A DNA stretch of 64,000 nucleotides. Origin: Endomychus coccineus. Taxonomy: Eukaryota; Arthropoda; Insecta; Coleoptera; Endomychidae. This document shows, piece after piece, positions 52,860 through 64,000 of the stretch. The position numbers and the translations under genes were made by a program. The first letter of the stretch is position 1. Each line of letters opens with the position of its first letter. The DNA lies in NCBI GenBank assembly GCA_958510875.1, contig CAUEHT010000002.1:1550001-1614000 (forward strand). The letters are read 5' to 3'. The notes under the pieces are model-generated. The model was not told where the DNA came from, made no database searches, and saw nothing but the letters and a program-made list of their open reading frames with translations.

Positions 52860-53200
52860 GAGTATATTGCAGCCTATGTGGTACAGGTAGTTGTTTATAT
52901 ATGACGTCAGCCGTGTGGGTGTTTGAACATGAAGGGGGCGAAGTGTATGGCGCGGGGTCTACAGCGAGGTATGGAATGTGAGACTTCATAGCGCTAGCCA
53001 TAGGGGTTTTGGAAGAGTTATAATGGGAGTGTTTGTACATAACGTCAGTCGTGGAGATGTTTGAACGTGTGGGGATGAAGTGTATGTCGCAGGATCTACA
53101 GCGAGGTATGGCATGTGAGACTTCATATCGCTAGCCATAGGGGTTTTGAAAGAGTTATAATGGCGCTGTTTATGTATGCTGTCAATCACGTGATTTTTGA
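52860..53200. repeat. 138-bp tandem repeat
   Basis: Two clear units (ACGTCAG at 52904 and 53042) and a third, decayed start near 53,179. The words TCTACAGCGAGGTATGG, GTGAGACTTCATA and CGCTAGCCATAGGGGTTTTG are shared. Looser relatives continue to about 53,650 (TATGACGTCAGTCATGTGA). Confidence 0.8.
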
Positions 53201-53659
53201 AAGAGGCGGGTATTCATCGGAGGTATCATGGGAGGGCTGCTGCTCCTTGAATGCATAGATGGAATGTTATATAGCATAGAAATGATATCTTCTACATTTC
53301 TCAAACGCGATGGTTATAAGGGGATTACTTTCATGACGTTTATTTAAGCTATATGCACCTTACTTGATCGCTATATTACAAAAGTGTGATTCCAATTCAA
53401 TGAGGTATGGAATGTGAGGTTATACAGATTGTTTATGTATGACGTCAGTCATGTGAATTTGAATGAAGCTGGCGCGGTCTCCAACGAGACAGGTGTGTAT
53501 GTGAGGTTATACAGAGTGTGCAGGTATAATGATGTCTATCAAGCAGGGCTTCAGTGAGGTATCTACCTTGCAGGAGTCTTCAATGAAATGTGGGGTTGTT
53601 TGTACATGCCGTTAGTCGCAGGGGTTTTGTCTGAGTTATAATGATATCGGTCGCGATGC

Positions 53660-56070
53660 ATCGGCTGCTCCACAAATCTTCAATAAGGGGTCATAACATC
53701 TAACATGTGATAGTTTACAAAAATCCTGCTTCTCATAATAGCGATATTATGAAGCGTTTGCAGAAATAACTATTAAATCATCTAAGGACTTTTTGCTTGA
53801 TTAGTACTAGCGAGTACAATATTCGTTATAATATTATAAGTATGTATCATTAGCTCACTTGAGCGATAAGGTTGTGCTAAATCGTCTCCAAGAGTAATGT
53901 ATTCAACTTGAAATTATCGTAATGATGCGCGATCCTCCAATGATAAAGTAGTTTCATAAGTTATCCGAAAGTAATATGAATATATAAAATGTTTTTCCAA
54001 AATTAGTTCCGAAGTAAACATAATTCGTTATAATATTATCTTCATTCATGTATGTTACATAAATTATCCGATATAAATCAAATAAGTTTATGCTAAATTT
54101 GTGGCAGGTTGAACAATATCCACTATCATATTTTGCGGTAGAGCTACAGCTCGCTCGAGCGATAAGGAAGTTACACCGATCACCTTCAAACGCGATGAGA
54201 ATACTTTATTTTGAATCAAACACGTTGTATGTATATATTCGAAACATATTGATTGTAAATCGGATAATATAACCCGAAATCTAGCTGCTGCTGGGTGTAG
54301 CCCAATACCTATACAGAATCTAGACGAAGCGATGTTACGCATCACGATGATTATTCGAACTGTCTGTACGACTCGATTGCTATATAACAAAATACATTTT
54401 TAATCATCTTAAACATATAGATGTGCTAATATAATTTTTTCGGTATGCAAAAAATACACTAATAATAAAAACATTTTCATCAACACACATTTCTTCATAG
54501 GAACAGACAGACCAACGGATAGACAGCTTTTTATAAAATTCAATCAATTTCAATGGAAACATATACGGGGGAGTTTTATGGAGATCGAGCTCATTTCCCC
54601 AACCACCCAAGAGGTAGAACTATGATGGTTGAATGAGGAATAGATGAGGATAATAATAATAATCATATGAATATCCTCATAAGCGCTAATCTATATGACA
54701 TTCATAATAATATTGCAACTATATCTAAATGTAAATTAACCGCCAATCAATTACTCTAATCACGCTTACAATAAATATTATTCCAATAACTAAGTGTTGA
54801 ATGTGCTTATATTCAAACTATTCAGGTTATATTCCATGATATAATATTAGATTCTAATAAATGTGAGATGAGTATATTGTAACTATATATAAATATCAAT
54901 AATAATAACTACATCTGAATAGATATCAATAATAATATTGCAGCTACATCTAAATGTTAAATATGTTTATACTCGAAAATTAATTGGGGATATATGAAAT
55001 ATATTCTAATAAATAGGACGAAAAGTGCATATCGATAATAATAATATTACAGCTACAGCTAAAATGTAAATGAAACAACAATCACTAATCATATAACTAA
55101 ATGTTAAATGTGCTTATATTCAAACTATTCAGGTTATATCCTATGATATAATATCAGATTCTAATAATGAGAAATGAATGTATTGTAACTACGTGTAAAT
55201 AGATTTAAGCTACAATCACTAACTCGCAGGAGTACATGTTTAGCGTCTGTTCGCTACGGTAAGTCATTAATAACTGATACCTCTATTGATCACTCCAATA
55301 TATACCCAAACTACCTGCTGATTCATATGTTCAACGTTTTCTTCTCCATCATCATCTTCTGAGAGTGTTTCAGATGAATTATCATGCCTTGATAGAATAT
55401 AGCTCTCATCTGCAGAATAACCATAGGAAAATGAGTGTTTCGAGGGAATTATCAAGGCTTGATAGAATCTCGCTCTCATCTACAGAATTACCACTAGAAA
55501 CAAATTAATGCATTCATGATATATAGTAAGATCAAGATGGAATAAACAACTCGCTTGTCTATCATCCAACGGCGCACTTGCGTTTTCGTAAATATATCCA
55601 ACCTGTTGGTCAACTCTTTAACATAATCGTAAAATTTTCCCATTTTCATGTGACCATTCAACACTCACAAGAATACTATTTTTTCGGATAAATATTTCAA
55701 GGAAGTTTCTGCAATCACGCGATTTCAAATAGAATGTAACATCCTGCTTGTGGTTGTGAATCTTATCAATATGAATATAACAGCCGGACGAGACTTCCTG
55801 CTTGTGGTTACAGCGAACTTATTATCATGATATAACAGGCGGATGAGACATCCTACATGCCATGTGAACATAACATGAAAGTGATAAGAAGTTCCTATAA
55901 AACTCGATGTGCGTACAATTCAATCATTCAACAGCTTGGTTCGGAACAAGTAAGTCTCACTTACCTGTGCTCTGTGTTCAGCGCGTTAAATATATTTTGT
56001 GAAAAACTTTCAATCAAGTGTCAGTGCTTTAGTGCAATAATAATGTAAGTTAACATATTTTATATCTTAC
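53660..56070. other. AT-rich spacer, no gene seen
   Basis: It includes a pair of related segments about 315 bp apart (TGTGCTTATATTCAAACTAT at 54,798 and 55,110) and a small duplication around 55,375-55,490. TATAAAACTCGATGTGCG near 55,896 followed by AACAAGTAAGTC could be a promoter and splice donor of an unknown transcript, but I cannot connect it to a reading frame. Confidence 0.4.
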
Positions 56071-56868
56071 TTTTATGCTTCACCATCTATCCTGAGGTCT
56101 AAAGGGTGGTCGACTTTTCCCAAATGAAAACACGACAGGTATCTCCTTTAGGGGAGAGATAGTATCAACTTCGGTATCTGTAATTCCCACCTACAAAATG
56201 GGTTGTTACCATTAGAGGTTAGGTATATACAGTGTTTTTCATTTGCTTTAGCAGCATTAAAGGGGATTGTCGCCTGACGGCTATGAAAGAACCGCCTTCT
56301 AACTTTGCATTCAGAAATGTTGCTTTACACCCCCACTTTTATGCTTCACCATCTATCCTAAGGTCTAAAGGGTGGTCGACTTTTCCCAAATGAAAACACG
56401 ACAGGTATCCCCTTTAGGGGAGAGATAGTATCAACTTCGGTATCTGTAATTCCCACCTACAAAATGGGTTGTTACCATTAGAGGTTAGGTATATACAGTG
56501 TTTTTCATTTGCTTTAGCAGCATTAAAGGGGATTGTCGCCTGACGGCTATGAAAGAACCGCCTTGTAACTTTGCATTCAGAAATGTTGCTTCACACCCCC
56601 CCTTTTATGCTTCACCATCTATCCTAAGGTCTAAAGGGTGGTCGACTTTTCCCGAATGGAAACACGACAGGTATCTCCTTTAGGGGAGAGATAGTATCAA
56701 CTTCGGTATCTGTAATTCCCACCTACAAAATGGGTTGTAACCATCAGAGGTTAGGTATATACAGTGTTTTTCATTTGCTTTAGCAGCATTAAAGGGAATT
56801 GTCGCCTGACGGTTATGAAAGAACCGCCTTATGACTTTACATTCAAAAATGTTGCTTTACACATATAT
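56071..56868. repeat. Three tandem 266-bp repeats
   Basis: Units start at 56071, 56337 and 56603 with TTTTATGCTTCACCATCTAT, and differ by few bases. Each contains GGTATATACAGTG and CTTTAGGGGAGAG. The near identity suggests recent amplification or gene conversion. Confidence 0.93.
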
Positions 56869-56892
56869 TAAATTGATTAATTTAAAAAAATC

Positions 56893-57420
56893 GGACATTT
56901 ATGTGCATCTGACGGAAGTAGATTATATAGTCGGCACATTATCACACCGGAAGTGAGACCGGAAGTGGTGATTTTATTGCATATTCAGAATCTATGTGAT
57001 GTGCTGAATAAGAATATACTATTTATATGTCGATCAGTTTGGTCGATCTCTCGCGATAAGGATTTGAAATTTTTATTTTTCAAAGTGGGGCTTCATGGGT
57101 ATCAAATGAAAGGTCTTAACAAGTAGAATATGAATTTCAACTTTTTCCTCAAAAAATCTATCATTTATGTGCATCTGACGGAAGTAGATTATATAGTCGA
57201 CACATTATCACACCGGAAATGAGACCGGAAGTGGTTATTTTATTGCATATCCAGAATCTATGTGATGTGCTGAATAAGAATATACTATTTATATGTCGAT
57301 CAGTTCGGCCGATCTCTCGCGATAAGGATTTGAAATTTTTATTTCTCAAAGTGGGGCTTTATGGGTATCAAATGAAAGGTCTTAACAAGTAGAGTATGAA
57401 TTTTATGGTTTACATGGATA
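56893..57420. repeat. Two further repeats with 266-bp period
   Basis: ATTTATGTGCATCTGACGGA occurs at 56897 and 57163, with ACACCGGAAGTGAGACCGGA and TGTGATGTGCTGAATAAGAA. The sequence is not that of the 56,071 units but has the same period, and it is related in inverted form to 47,560-47,930. Confidence 0.85.
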
Positions 57421-57780
57421 AAAATCTGATATCGAGGGTATAAACAGGAAAAACTGTAAATTTTGTTGCAACCATAGCTTCATGGGTATTGAATGGAAGG
57501 CCTTGATGTGTAGAATATGAATTTCAACACAGAAAAATCCATATGTAAAATTGGAGGGGAGCATTTAAATATGACATTATCAGAATCGGAAGAAAATGGG
57601 ATAGGGTGCAACTGTTTTATATCTGTAGATGTGGAATAAGTGACTACATAGTTTATATATGTAAAAACAATGCGTATGGGCTGATATAAACAAATTAAAA
57701 AAAAAGGTTCAATATTCGGTAGTCGATGAAGTAATATACCAGCGTGTAATATACTCATAATCTCAGTTTAAGTCATACGG

Positions 57781-58256
57781 GTGATTATACAGCAACATGT
57801 AACCTTATAAGTCGCCGGTACATAACGTTCGAGAGTTTATATGAAGGGATGATTTGGAGAGTAAAATTAGATACATTTATATCATCCAGCTGCATATAGG
57901 TAATTATACAGCAACATATAACCTTATAAGTCACCGGTACATAACGTTCGATAGTTTATATAAAGGGCTGATTTGGAGAGTAAAATTAGATATATTTGTA
58001 TCATCCAGCTGCATATAGGAAATTACACAGTAACATCTAACCTTATAAGTCACCGGTACTTAACGTTCGAGAGTTTATATGAAGGGGTGATTTGGAGAGT
58101 AAAATTAGATACATTTATATCATCCAGCTGCATGTAGGTGATTATACAGCAACATACAACCTTATAAGTCGCCGGTACATATCGTTCGAGAGTTTATATA
58201 AAGGGGTGAATTGGAGAGTAAAATTAGATACATTTATATCATCCTGCTGTTTCCAT
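57781..58256. repeat. Four tandem 119-bp repeats, each with a TATA box
   Basis: Units begin at 57781, 57900, 58019 and 58138 (period exactly 119). Each has ATTATACAGCAACATRYAAC, GTACATAACGTTCGAGAG and GTTTATATRAAGGG, then TTAGATACATTTATATCATC. They lie directly upstream of the DNA polymerase gene. Confidence 0.93.
58195..58228 (+). promoter_or_regulatory. Polymerase promoter in the last 119-bp repeat
   Basis: TATATAAA at 58195-58202 and TTAGA with its A at 58226, 31 bases on, the same architecture as the ATPase and penton promoters. The three upstream repeats carry TATATGAA or TATATAAA at the same place. Confidence 0.55.
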
Positions 58257-58309
58257 ATAAGTCATCTGTAATCTCAACAGAAAAACCGGATCCCGTATGA
58301 TTTCTACAG

Positions 58310-58416
58310 GTATGTATCACTTTAGTTCTCCTTCAATAATTCTCATGTGGAAGATGGAGAAGATCTTATCCATTTTTTTACACGATAACATTTACTAATT
58401 TTCAATTCTACCGCAG
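58310..58416 (+). other. Predicted 107-bp intron in the polymerase 5' UTR
   Basis: The donor is CTACAG|GTATGT and the acceptor TTCAATTCTACCGCAG, with a branch-like TTTACTAATTT about 20 bases before it. The ATG follows 6 bases after the acceptor. This is a sequence prediction only. Confidence 0.5.
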
Positions 58417-58422
58417 ATCAAG

Positions 58423-61400
58423 ATGTCCATTTTCACTGATTTGGTGGAGCATATCGCGGCTCTACTCGGTCTTCTAACACCGCACTATGATGGAGCAGTG
58501 GCTGTCGAGGGGTTGCGGAAATGCTCTCTAGGGATAAGGAGGATGAATAATGCCCTTAAAACGGCCAAAAATATTGGGGAGAAGCAGCAGCTGCTATCAG
58601 CATTGGGAGCTCTGAAGACGCTGCGGGTTCAGATAAAATCTGAGCAGAAGAGGGGATCCGGTGTGGATTCACGAAAAGAAACAGTGTGGGATCGAGTTCA
58701 TTGGACTGATTCCATGTCTGCATTCAACAGCCGCATCCGTACTGGGATCCTTTCAAACTTGAAGCATAAGGATCCCAAAGCGTTTCTAGGAGACTGTAAG
58801 GCCCGCTTCAAGCGACGTATTAAGAATGCTCTCAAGAATGACGAGTCAATTAAGGTTAATTCAGTATTCTGTGGAGAATTCCAGCTCGTCAAAGCGAAGC
58901 AGGTATTGACGGAGTTCAAATACTTTAATACATCCAATTCACCAATCTTCCGAGACGCCTGCTTGGATAGTTGGTTTGAGGATAAGATAGTGAAGCCTAT
59001 ATTGACTCAATTAGAAGAGTTCCAAGGAAGAGCCAGCGGGTGGGCGTTGACTAAGATTATCAATTTGGGGGTGAATACTAACAAGTTCACGCCTCAGTTA
59101 GGATCTTCATATATTGATTTACCTGTCCAGATCAAACGTAAAGAGGCATGCATTACTGTGAAAAATGATGATGATGCATGCTTCGCATGGGCTGTGACAT
59201 CAGCACTATACCCTCCTCAAACCACTTCAAATAGAGTTAGTTCGTACCCTCACTACAAGGAAGTATTAAAATTGGAAGGGATTCAATTTCCGATGACAAT
59301 GCGTCAGATCCCTAACTTTGAGAAGCAGAATGAAGTCTCCATCAACGTATACATCTTAGATAAGAGTGGAAAGTCATTCGTTACATCACCTACCTACCTT
59401 ACGAAGGAGAAGAGGGGTAGACACGTTAACCTTCTACTTATTCAAGATCGATACTTTGGGAAGGAAGAAGAAGATAGCGATGATACGTCCCCAATCCGTT
59501 TCCATTACGTATGGATCAAAGATCTGTCACGTCTGGTTTCTTCGCAGCTGAGTAAACATGATGGACGGAAATATTTTTGCGAACGATGCCTCCATTACTT
59601 CCGCTCTGAGGAGAAGTTGGGTAAACATACTGAAGACTGTGAGAAGCTGAATAGCTGTAAAGTTAAGATACCCGAAGTTGGAAAGAATATCCTGAAATTC
59701 AAAAATTTCAGGAATAAAGTGAATGCATCATTTGTGGTATATGCTGATCTAGAAAGCGTTCTTACACCCACTTCGGATCCGAAGAAGCCTCAACAACATA
59801 TCCCTGCAGCTATCGGCTATTACATGAAATGTTCATATGAAGATTCCCTATCCTTCTATCGAGCCTATCGCGGCGTGGATTGTATGAGTTTGTTCGCAGA
59901 TCAGATGAAGACTCTCACAGAAGATTTGGGTACAGTTTTCTGGTGTCCATATGACATCGATATGTCTGAGGACGATGAAACTGGCATTCAGAAGGGCGAG
60001 CTGTTGTCACATTTGTGAACAGCCATTCTCAGAAACTGATAAGAAAGTTCGAGATCATAATCACCTACTGCCACTGAAAAATTATCGGAGAGCAGCATAT
60101 GAAGGGTGCAACATCAACTATCAAGACACACATGTTGTTCCTGTAGTTTTTCACAATCTTTCCAATTACGATGCAAACTTTATCATTGAAGATATAGCCT
60201 CACGAATGGACGGTAAAATCAACCTACTCCCGATAACCAAAGAGAAGTATATAAGTTTCACCAAACATATCGATGATGCTCCCATTCAACTCAGATTCAT
60301 CGACTCGTTTAGATTCATGAATTCGTCCTTGGATAAGTTGGCATCATACTTGGGCGATTACCCAAATTTGAAATGTCAGTTTGGAGAACTTGATGATGAA
60401 CGAGTTAAGCTTCTAACCAAGAAAGGTGTTATGCCGTATGATTATGTCGACTCGTTTGATAGATTCTCCGAGTCTTTTTTACCACCAATTGAGGCTTTCT
60501 ACAATAAATTAGAAGATAAGCCGTGCCCTCGGAGACTATACCAGCGAGCTCAGCATATATGGGAGAAATTTGAATGTCGGAACTTGGGCCAATACGTCGA
60601 TCTGTATATGAAGACGGACATAATGCTACTGGCCGATGTTTTCGAACAATTCAGGAGTAGCTGCCATCAAACATATAATTTGGATCCTGCGCACTACTTT
60701 ACACTGCCTGGCTTTACTTGGGATGCGATGCTGAAACATACGAAACAAGAACTTGAGCTTCTCACAGATCTCGATATATTTCTATTCGTTGAGAAAGGGA
60801 TTAGAGGTGGACTTAGTCAAGTATGTTCTAAGCGTAGAGCCCACGCCAACAATAAATATATGCCGAATTATAATCCATCGAAAGCTGATTCTTATTTGAT
60901 GTATTATGACGTCAATAACCAGTATGGTTGGGCCATGAGTCAAGCTCTCCCATATGGCGGATTTGAATGGTGCGATACAAATATTGATGTTACTAAAGTT
61001 CCAGATGATTCTGATGTAGGATATATTTTAGAAGTCGATTTGGAGTACCCTAAACATCTGCATGATCAACATAAAGATTTGCCCTTCTGCCCTCTACATA
61101 TTAATCCTCAAACAGGCAACGCCCCCGCTTCATCAAATGCACCATCAAAATTGATGGCAACACTTCACCCTAAGGAGAAGTATGTCATCCATTACCGCAG
61201 CCTTAGGCAAGCGTTAGCAAACGGATTGATCCTTACCAAAATTCATCGTGCCTTGGAATTTAAGCAAGCTCCATGGCTTAAAGCATACATAGATCTGAAT
61301 ACTGATCTCCGAAAGGCTGCGAAGAATGAGTTCGAGAAGAACTTATTCAAATTGATGAATAATGCGGTGTTCGGCAAGACAATGGAGAATATTCGCAAAA

Positions 61401-62212
61401 GAGTGAATGTTCGCCTACTTATCGAGTGGGGTGGGCGGTATGGAGCTGAATCATATATTTCTAAGCCTGAGTTCAAGAGCTGCACCATCTTCAACGAGAA
61501 TTTGGTAGCAGTTGAGCTAAACAAGTTGGAAGTGTGGTTAAATAAACCTATTTATGTAGGAATGTCTATATTGGATTTGGCTAAAACGACTATCTACGTC
61601 TTCCATTATAAGTATATGGGTCCAGCGTTTGGGGATAGTTGTTCTATACTGTATACAGATACAGACTCTCTCATATATGAGTTGAGGAAAGACCCTTATG
61701 ATGTAATGAAACGTGACTGCCATCAATACTTCGACACCAGCGACTACCAGCCTGATAACATCTATAGTAATCCGCTCGTCAATAAGAAAGTATTAGGGAA
61801 GATGAAGGACGAGAACGGGGAAACTCCCATGACTGATTTTGTGGGCCTCCGAGCTAAATTATATGCAGTAAAGATTTCGACTTCTGAGGATGATGTCACT
61901 AGACTGCTTCGAAATCTTGAAGCAGCTGAGTATGACGAGTCTGAAATTAATGATATTATACGGAATTATGGCGTAACGAAAAAAGCTAAGGGGGTAAAAT
62001 TTTCCGTCGTTAAGAACAGAATCGATTTTGAAGACTATGTTGAGTGCCTTGAGGAGTGGAAGGAGGTGTCAGTTACTCAAAATCTGATTAGGGCTGTAAA
62101 ACATGAGGTGTTCTCCATAAGCCAGGAGAAGATTGCCCTATCCCTCAACGATGATAAACGATACTTAATACCAGGAACTTTTGCTACGCTTCCTTGGGGG
62201 CATTATGAGTAG
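58423..62212 (+). pseudogene. polB: Family B (protein-primed type) DNA polymerase, one frameshift
   Basis: Replicative polymerase of the Polinton-like element. ATG 58423 opens a 531-residue frame. It has a long N-terminal region (possible terminal-protein part, GRIRTG-like SRIRTGILSNLKH), a C2HC finger (CERCLHYFRSEEKLGKHTE) and exonuclease motif I YADLES. A +1 frameshift near 59,985 moves to a second frame, open to 62,212. That frame has a zinc/HNH-like module (CHICEQPF, VRDHNH, GCNINY), Exo II HNLSNYDANF, Exo III YMKTDIMLLADVF, Pol A YYDVNNQYGWAM, Pol B KLMNNAVFGKTMEN and Pol C YTDTDSLIYEL. All catalytic residues are present and the frameshift is the only break, so the copy died recently or the shift is a sequencing error. 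Confidence 0.92.
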
Positions 62213-62559
62213 ATGTGCTAGGCCGGTTCGGCCTCAAAATCGACCTTTTTTGCATGTAAATCTCCATAAGGAAATCTAAGGTTCATTTAAGCGAAAACGG
62301 TCCATTCCAAGGTCATCCACAAGCGCGCATGCGCAGTCATAGAAGTATATGGTTCACCAATCGATGGTCTTTGGTTTGGTAATCTATGGTGCACCCGACT
62401 ATGCTCTATGGTTCAACAATCGATGGGCAGGTAGGCTATGGTTTGGTAATCTATGATTCCCCCAACTATGGTCTGGCAAATCTATGTTTTTTCCAATCTG
62501 CAGTCTGTGAACTAGTCATCTGTGTACTCGCATTCTACTGAAATGAATATTTTGTTATC
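62213..62559. other. Polymerase 3' flank
   Basis: It shares long stretches with 52,262-52,600. At 62,340-62,480 it has repeats of the kind CTATGGTTCACCAATCGATG. No gene is seen. Confidence 0.6.
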
Positions 62560-62628
62560 CTACACCGGATTCGAACCCGAGAAATTAATTCCAAAGTTAG
62601 GTGGCTTAACCGCCCAGCTATGGAGGAC
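62560..62628 (-). repeat. tRNA-like unit 3
   Basis: Minus strand: TAGCTGGGCGGTTAAGCC and GGTTCGAATCCGG. Confidence 0.58.
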
Positions 62629-62692
62629 ATGAATTAATCAATTTAAATGTAGTATATAACCTGAGTCACTTCTACTGGAATGAATTTTGTAC

Positions 62693-62758
62693 TACACCAG
62701 ATTCGAACCCGAGAAATAAATTCTAAAGTCAACGGCTTAACCGCTCAGCTATGGAGGA
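62693..62758 (-). repeat. tRNA-like unit 4
   Basis: Minus strand: A box TAGCTGAGCGG and B box GGTTCGAATC. About 130 bp from units 3 and 5. Confidence 0.58.
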
Positions 62759-62827
62759 CTTGAGAATGAGTGATTTTAATGTAGTATATATAATCTGAGT
62801 CAACTCTACTGAAAAATGAATTTTGTC

Positions 62828-62893
62828 CTACACCAGATTCGAACCCGGGAAATAAATTCCAAAATCGACGCCTTAACCGCTGAGCTATGATGG
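62828..62893 (-). repeat. tRNA-like unit 5
   Basis: Minus strand: TAGCTCAGCGGTTAAGGCG and GGTTCGAATC. Confidence 0.58.
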
Positions 62894-63089
62894 ACATGAT
62901 AACAATCGTCTTTAATGTAGTAGATATAGCTCCGATGCACCCTAGGTTTGTCACGTGGGTCTAGCCTAATGTCACCTGTTTCATCTTGATTATAGGTAAA
63001 GGTGAGCCTAACCTCATCCATAATAAGTTTAAATCGAAAGAATGTGATTTGTGTGTCACACAATTAGTTTGAAAGTTGGAAATAGTAAT

Positions 63090-63185
63090 TCTGAACACGT
63101 GCTTCAATATTCAGACACATGCTTTAACATTCAGACACGTGTTCAGACACATGCTTCAACATTCAGACATGTGCTTCAAGTGAAA
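63090..63185. repeat. CACGTG-type array, right edge
   Basis: Decayed units AACACGTGCTTCAATATTCA, AGACACGTGTTCAGACAC and ACATGTGCTTCAAG. Confidence 0.75.
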
Positions 63186-63340
63186 CAAAGATGTTGTTGT
63201 TATGATTATCTCTGACGAGGTCACAAAGATCAAGCAAATATGATATGAGATGTTATAATTATACACTAACCTCAATAGTAGGGGACCAAGATTGATTTGA
63301 TAAGTTTATTCTCTCTCTTCGATATTCGACATTCACCAAT

Positions 63341-63545
63341 ATGAGGTTCATTGTGATAGATGTACAAGGCTTCAAAGTGCCTGAATTTAGAATAAAAGAA
63401 ATGTGTATTACGAATGGGAAACAATCAAGTCACTACCTATTCAATTATCCCAAACCATATAGCGAGTTAGATGAAAACTGTAAGAGACAAATTCGATATC
63501 TCGAGAGGAATCATCATTGTATTCCATATGTTAGTGGGTTTAACA
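63341..63545 (+). pseudogene. Truncated viral-associated protein, exonuclease-like start
   Basis: Starts MRFIVIDVQGFKVPEFRIKE and continues SSHYLFNYPKPYSELDENCK, RQIRYLERNHHCIPYVSG. I recall a family of arthropod element proteins with this VIDVQGF start and NHH segment. The D in VIDVQG suggests a DEDD-type exonuclease fold, but I am not sure. It is cut at 63,545, where capsid sequence in the opposite direction begins at a shared ACATGTCGCAC. The frame stop at 63,559 is therefore accidental. Confidence 0.4.
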
Positions 63546-64000
63546 TGTCGCACTTTTAATGCGATCGTCTTCACATTTATTCTAGCCCTCTTCGTACCTG
63601 TGCTATTGGTATAACAATCTTTATCGGTTCGAGACCTTATCAAGCGCAGCTTATGTTTACCACTCAAAACTTTGTTATAGTCAATGAATAGGCCTAGTAG
63701 AAAATTCAGAGGTATCCATAAATTGATTTTATTATTGTAGACTGAACTCATTGCATCCTTATATGACCATCCAGAAATAGCTAGAGGTACAGATTCGTGT
63801 TCGGCATATGTTAGATAAGCTCTGATGGTGCTGACAATACCAGGATCGCGTACTTTGTCTATCTCTTCCCCATTCAATTCATAACTGATATATTCAAAGA
63901 GAAACGCTCCAAAATTATTAGTTAGGGTACATTCACCATCCTCACTTGCTTCTGGCTGGAATTCTGCCTCGATGAATAAAGCAGACGAGGCTAAATCTAC
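63546..64000 (-). pseudogene. Major capsid protein, third copy (partial, runs off the window)
   Basis: Minus strand, open from 63,877 (EEIDKVRDPGIVSTIRAYLT) through SGWSYKDAMSSVYNNKINLW to VKTIALKVRH, where the junction lies. The tryptophan that is a stop in the best copy is present here. The part beyond 63,877 continues to the window edge in a matching frame with at least one change. Confidence 0.83.

Noticed and set aside
55267..55479. A 70-codon minus-strand frame with an acidic stretch
   Set aside because: It overlaps a local duplication in AT-rich DNA and lacks any recognisable motif.
59951..60018. Programmed +1 frameshift in the polymerase
   Set aside because: No slippery sequence or pseudoknot was evident, and related polymerases are single frames as far as I recall. 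A simple indel is more likely.
62560..62893. Functional tRNA genes
   Set aside because: A and B boxes are good, but acceptor stems do not pair and anticodon stems are weak, so they were listed as tRNA-like repeats.

Overview
The window looks like repeat-rich, AT-rich nuclear DNA from an arthropod, most likely an insect. It holds jockey/CR1-like, copia, Ty3/Gypsy, piggyBac and mariner elements together with several copies of a Polinton/Maverick-like (adintovirus-like) DNA virus element. I found no clear single-copy host gene. The species cannot be named from the sequence.

Positions 1-15,500 are a graveyard of nested transposons. A non-LTR retrotransposon (656 to about 9,930) is split by a piggyBac-like element (1,312-7,592) flanked by TTAA, and that element is split by a Ty3/Gypsy element (3,179-6,915) with 184-bp LTRs and a TATAG target duplication. 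A decayed copia element (about 10,188-13,350) and a mariner transposase relic (13,600-14,620) follow.

From 15,500 to 64,000 the window is dominated by decayed copies of one viral element. The best copy lies on the minus strand between inverted terminal repeats at about 32,064-32,660 and 45,755-46,890. Read inward from the right repeat it encodes a packaging ATPase, a coiled-coil/DUF8207-like protein, a fibre-like coiled coil, a deleted integrase, a PLA2-domain protein, a penton-like minor capsid protein and the major capsid protein. From the left repeat a matrix metalloproteinase (MMP) gene points toward the capsid gene. A nearly intact mdg1/412-like Ty3/Gypsy element (38,317-44,291) sits inside the DUF8207-like gene. 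A second copy (about 24,280-30,165, plus strand) has the same gene order and adds an integrase with a chromodomain. Partial copies lie at 16,265-16,893, 23,828-23,955, 49,235-52,265 and 63,545-64,000. A second MMP copy lies at 47,901-48,604.

A protein-primed type family B DNA polymerase gene (58,423-62,212, one frameshift) sits apart from the capsid modules. It is preceded by four 119-bp TATA-bearing repeats and a predicted 5' UTR intron, and followed by tRNA-like units. The terminal regions carry three kinds of tandem array: 20-bp units with CACGTG, 68-bp units with TGACGTCA, and 59-bp units.

Taken together, the capsid, packaging ATPase, integrase, PLA2 and polymerase genes would make up a virion-forming, integrating DNA virus. 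The MMP is cargo that could help spread through tissue. Nearly every viral gene here has at least one break, so these are endogenous relics. The two best preserved are the penton-like gene (no break seen) and the ATPase at 44,950-45,609 (only its last residues cut off).
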